Shown here: positions 62,701-64,000 of the stretch, piece by piece
How the letters are laid out: the number at the start of each line of letters is the position of its first letter
How positions within the stretch are numbered: the stretch's first letter is position 1
Assembly: GCA_900542565.1 (NCBI GenBank)
Contig: UQOC01000010.1
Location: 1-64,000, forward strand
Direction of reading: 5' to 3'
Source of the DNA: an uncultured Eubacteriales bacterium
GTDB taxonomy: Bacteria; Bacillota; Clostridia; Peptostreptococcales; Anaerovoracaceae
Length of the DNA: 64,000 bases
Program-made: the position numbers and the translations under genes
Notes under the pieces: model-generated
Database searches by the model: none
What the model saw: only the letters and a program-made list of their open reading frames with translations
What the model was told of the DNA's origin: nothing

Positions 62701-64000
62701 CCTTTGAAGCGTGATCAAAGGCCTGGGCAACTGTTCCTGTTCCGTCAGAAAGATTGGTGTGAGCGTGGAGCTGTCCGAAATACAGCTCATAATCGCCTAT
62801 GTTCACAGGGGCTTTATAGGTGAAAGTATATACTTCTCCGGTCTGCGCCTCTGCTTCATCAGTTGCCGCCTTGTAGGCAACAGCCTTTATTATTACCGGC
62901 TTATCCTTTTCCGGAGTTTCCTCGATGGTCAGAGGGCCGGTATATTTCTGTTCATCCGTTACCTGAGGATCGGCAGGCTGACTGCCGTCTGTCGACATAG
63001 TGTAATATATCTCCGTACCTTCGGCTGAATTGAGGGTTATGGCCTGGCCTGCTTCAACGGAAGTCCCGCTCTTAGGGTCAGCCTCGACCCCAAGTCCCTC
63101 TACGGCCGGCTGATCAGGGTCTTCTGTTCCCGGATCATCGCTGATCACATAGAAGCCGAGGGCGAACAGATCCTCACTGCCTTCATTTATGTCGTAGTAA
63201 GCGCTCCATGTTTCGTACCCTTTATTCCATTCCATGTAGGCATCGCGGACAGTATTCCTGATATAATACAGTCCGTTTCCGGCGTCTACAAGTTCCCACT
63301 TGTCGTTCTTTTCGCCAAGAGGCATGCTGGTATAGCTGTCTCCCATGGCTATGTTCTGGCCGCCGTAGGAGAAGCTGTAAGTTCCGTCTCCGTTGTCAAT
63401 GACAGTCCAGATATCTTTATCGGTATATCCGGAAAGGATGCCGTCAGTTCCAACTGTCACATCTGTGCCCTTGTTGTAATAATCGCTGTATTCTCCGGAC
63501 AGAGCCTTTCCATATGCCGGATTGTAGATGACTATCTGGTCACCGTCTTTTATAGGGTATTCTGTGGCCGGAGGTTCGTCCTCAACTACATAAAATTCCA
63601 GAGCGAACAGGTCTTCGCTGCCGGAGGCTATGCTATGATAAGCGCTCCAATTGTTCTTTTGGTCATACCATTCCATATAGGAATTACGGACAGTGTTCTT
63701 TATGTAATACAGTCCGTTTCCGGCATCTACAAGCTCCCACTCATCGTTCTTTTCTCCAAGAGGCATGCTGGTATGGCTGTCTCCCATGGCTATGTTCTGG
63801 CCGCCGTAGGAGAAGCTGTAGGTTCCGTCCCCGTTGTCAATGACAGTCCAGATATCTTTATCAGTATATCCGGAAAGGGTACCGTCAGTTCCAACAGTCA
63901 CATCCGTGCCCTTGTTGTAATAACCGCTGTATTCTCCGGACAAAGCCTTTCCATATGCCGGATTGTAGATGACTACTCTGTCTCCGTCCTGTAGCGGAGC
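59714..64000 (-). CDS. Large sortase-anchored PHP-domain surface protein (5' end missing)
   Basis: The frame is open to the window edge, so at least 1428 residues are encoded and the signal peptide lies outside. Numbering from 63943: two tandem modules of 147 residues (VIYNPAYGKALSGEY…NGLYYI), a chitobiase/FN3-like domain (VEAGQAITLNSAEGTEIYYTM), a PHP/CehA-type metal phosphoesterase domain starting near 390 (YFGQLHAHTNLSDG, LTDHSN), an amidotransferase-like segment near 900-1000 (VADYVEGGGTVIVCGL), and OB-fold domains near 1140-1330. A Gly/Gln/Asp-rich linker precedes TPKTGD, a hydrophobic helix and KKRRREEE, a cell-wall sorting signal. It is probably a wall-bound phosphoesterase or nuclease. 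Confidence 0.9.
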   Translation of the reverse strand, partial: APLQDGDRVVIYNPAYGKALSGEYSGYYNKGTDVTVGTDGTLSGYTDKDIWTVIDNGDGTYSFSYGGQNIAMGDSHTSMPLGEKNDEWELVDAGNGLYYIKNTVRNSYMEWYDQKNNWSAYHSIASGSEDLFALEFYVVEDEPPATEYPIKDGDQIVIYNPAYGKALSGEYSDYYNKGTDVTVGTDGILSGYTDKDIWTVIDNGDGTYSFSYGGQNIAMGDSYTSMPLGEKNDKWELVDAGNGLYYIRNTVRDAYMEWNKGYETWSAYYDINEGSEDLFALGFYVISDDPGTEDPDQPAVEGLGVEADPKSGTSVEAGQAITLNSAEGTEIYYTMSTDGSQPADPQVTDEQKYTGPLTIEETPEKDKPVIIKAVAYKAATDEAEAQTGEVYTFTYKAPVNIGDYELYFGQLHAHTNLSDGTGTVAQAFDHASKVANLNFLALTDHSNSFDNDGGVHMDDENAEELSSEWAEGRSGAREITARENGTFVGLYGFEMTWSGGAPGHINTFNSDGFESRNYAPYKKGDNYEVLQAYFDTLNENPHTISQFNHPGDTFGDFMDFALYDTVIDNQMTLIEVGNGEGAIGSSGYFPSYEYYTRALDKGWHVAPTNNQDNHKGNWGDSNTARSVVLAEDLSEESIYDAMKNYRVYATEDNDLAILYTLNGNAMGSILDDQEAIDIKVSINDPTDNAGQTKVEVIVNGGQTLAEQTFDGGSADLTFEDLPATYGYYYIRVTQADKNIAVTAPVWVGESVNAGISKTASDVALPIKGDTINISSQIFNNLSEDMTVTSLTYTMEGQEEPFHTADVSSIGDGGVVGARTSYEYGFPYKADQAGGFNINVRMTADIGGEEFTFTDVLKLSVSDPAIATKVLIDGTHYNDYVNGYYSGNMTNFINMGTADNIQVRIAQPGEKITAETLEDISLFVISAPLKYTSDYTGDAVPSVFEDEFVQLVADYVEGGGTVIVCGLADYQDANSGSPHTTYEQANKLLEAIGSTMRVNDDELIDQDENGGQPYRLYFDDFNTESTDPAVQQVLEGVVESGLAYSSYSGCSISVGEGEAIVYGHDTTYSINSKAPTQGHDKPVLNYSTPYDEDTAVVKKGDVVAMATEQVGEGRVFVSGTVFCSNFEVAAEDQVSYSNGLIAQNILNMVKKEPVISTIQEARAGSDGEVFTVIGTVANGTAETGNAFFNTIYIQDENGNGINVFPIDDNNIRRGDQVMVTGTISEYIGDKQLSAINVTVLEGTKDVVITDVTTKEANAYETNFGKLVKVEGQVKAVELAGGIVETIIIQDESGESCRVFIDGYIGYSGDTKALEDFVKEGAYVSAVGFVSHDAEGNRLRVRDRSEILPAEAPQPGDGQDPDEEKPNGGQTGDNDQTGGDQQDGQNSEGQNGTTPKTGDSNAIAAAVTLLIMSGGAIAAIAVKKRRREEE
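63119..64000. repeat. 441-bp direct repeat inside the surface protein gene
   Basis: Two in-frame copies with a period of 441 bp (147 codons) are nearly identical over long stretches, for example 63484-63530 against 63925-63971. The upstream copy continues past the window edge, so more copies may exist. Confidence 0.85.

Overview
The window reads as chromosomal DNA of an anaerobic, spore-forming or formerly spore-forming low-to-mid GC Bacillota (class Clostridia). The grounds are a SigK-type sporulation sigma factor, a YlmC/YmxH protein, a DUF1540 protein, a PerR-like regulator coupled to rubrerythrin, a BMP-type nucleoside ABC transporter, a GGGtGRT protein with its NifU-like partner, strong AGGAGG ribosome binding sites and TTGACA/TATAAT promoters. 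Placement near the Eubacteriales family XIII/Anaerovoracaceae is a guess from gene content, not a result. I saw no rRNA, tRNA, insertion sequence or CRISPR array. Almost every gene from 10.9 to 64 kb lies on the minus strand.

Left end (1-11 kb). A 30-bp tandem repeat runs into an M20-type carbamoyl hydrolase. Next come an M20D amidohydrolase with a perfect promoter, a truncated XRE regulator with gene debris, and perR-rbr with a PerR-box-like palindrome. A 1-kb gene-free stretch carries repeat array A. A PucR regulator then heads two aminotransferase genes and faces a third, divergent one.

Core metabolism and cell envelope (11-45 kb). typA-mscS-pyc is followed by a cell-wall amidase and a methyltransferase on the plus strand. 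One run carries rph-rdgB-yihY-HAD phosphatase-MFS-GDPD. After a 2-hydroxyacid dehydrogenase comes the shape operon radC-mreBCD-mrdA-minD, which has no minC or minE. Then come the DUF1540 gene, sigK, a second high-molecular-weight PBP whose ribosome binding site sits inside a hairpin, cmk-nrdR-ylmC, a BMP-type ABC operon ending in an FKBP-like lipoprotein, and ppx-ppk.

Energy and right end (45-64 kb). The ATP synthase operon runs atpB-E-F-A-G-D-C. It lacks atpH, and the C-terminal half of subunit delta appears fused to the N-terminus of alpha. Beyond it lie the GGGtGRT/NifU-like pair, a small membrane protein coupled to a flavodoxin-domain protein, a DMT exporter, an RpiR regulator, and a creatininase/small peptide/sodium symporter operon. 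Repeat array B follows. The window ends inside a very large sortase-anchored PHP-domain surface protein with 147-residue repeats.

The least explained signal is the pair of arrays A (5527-5734) and B (59387-59593). Each has four copies of an inverted repeat, AGGTTCTC-N24-GAGAACCT. The spacer is exactly 24 bp in all eight copies, and the copies are spaced by close to whole helical turns. They sit 54 kb apart in two otherwise unrelated intergenic regions and match no element I know.
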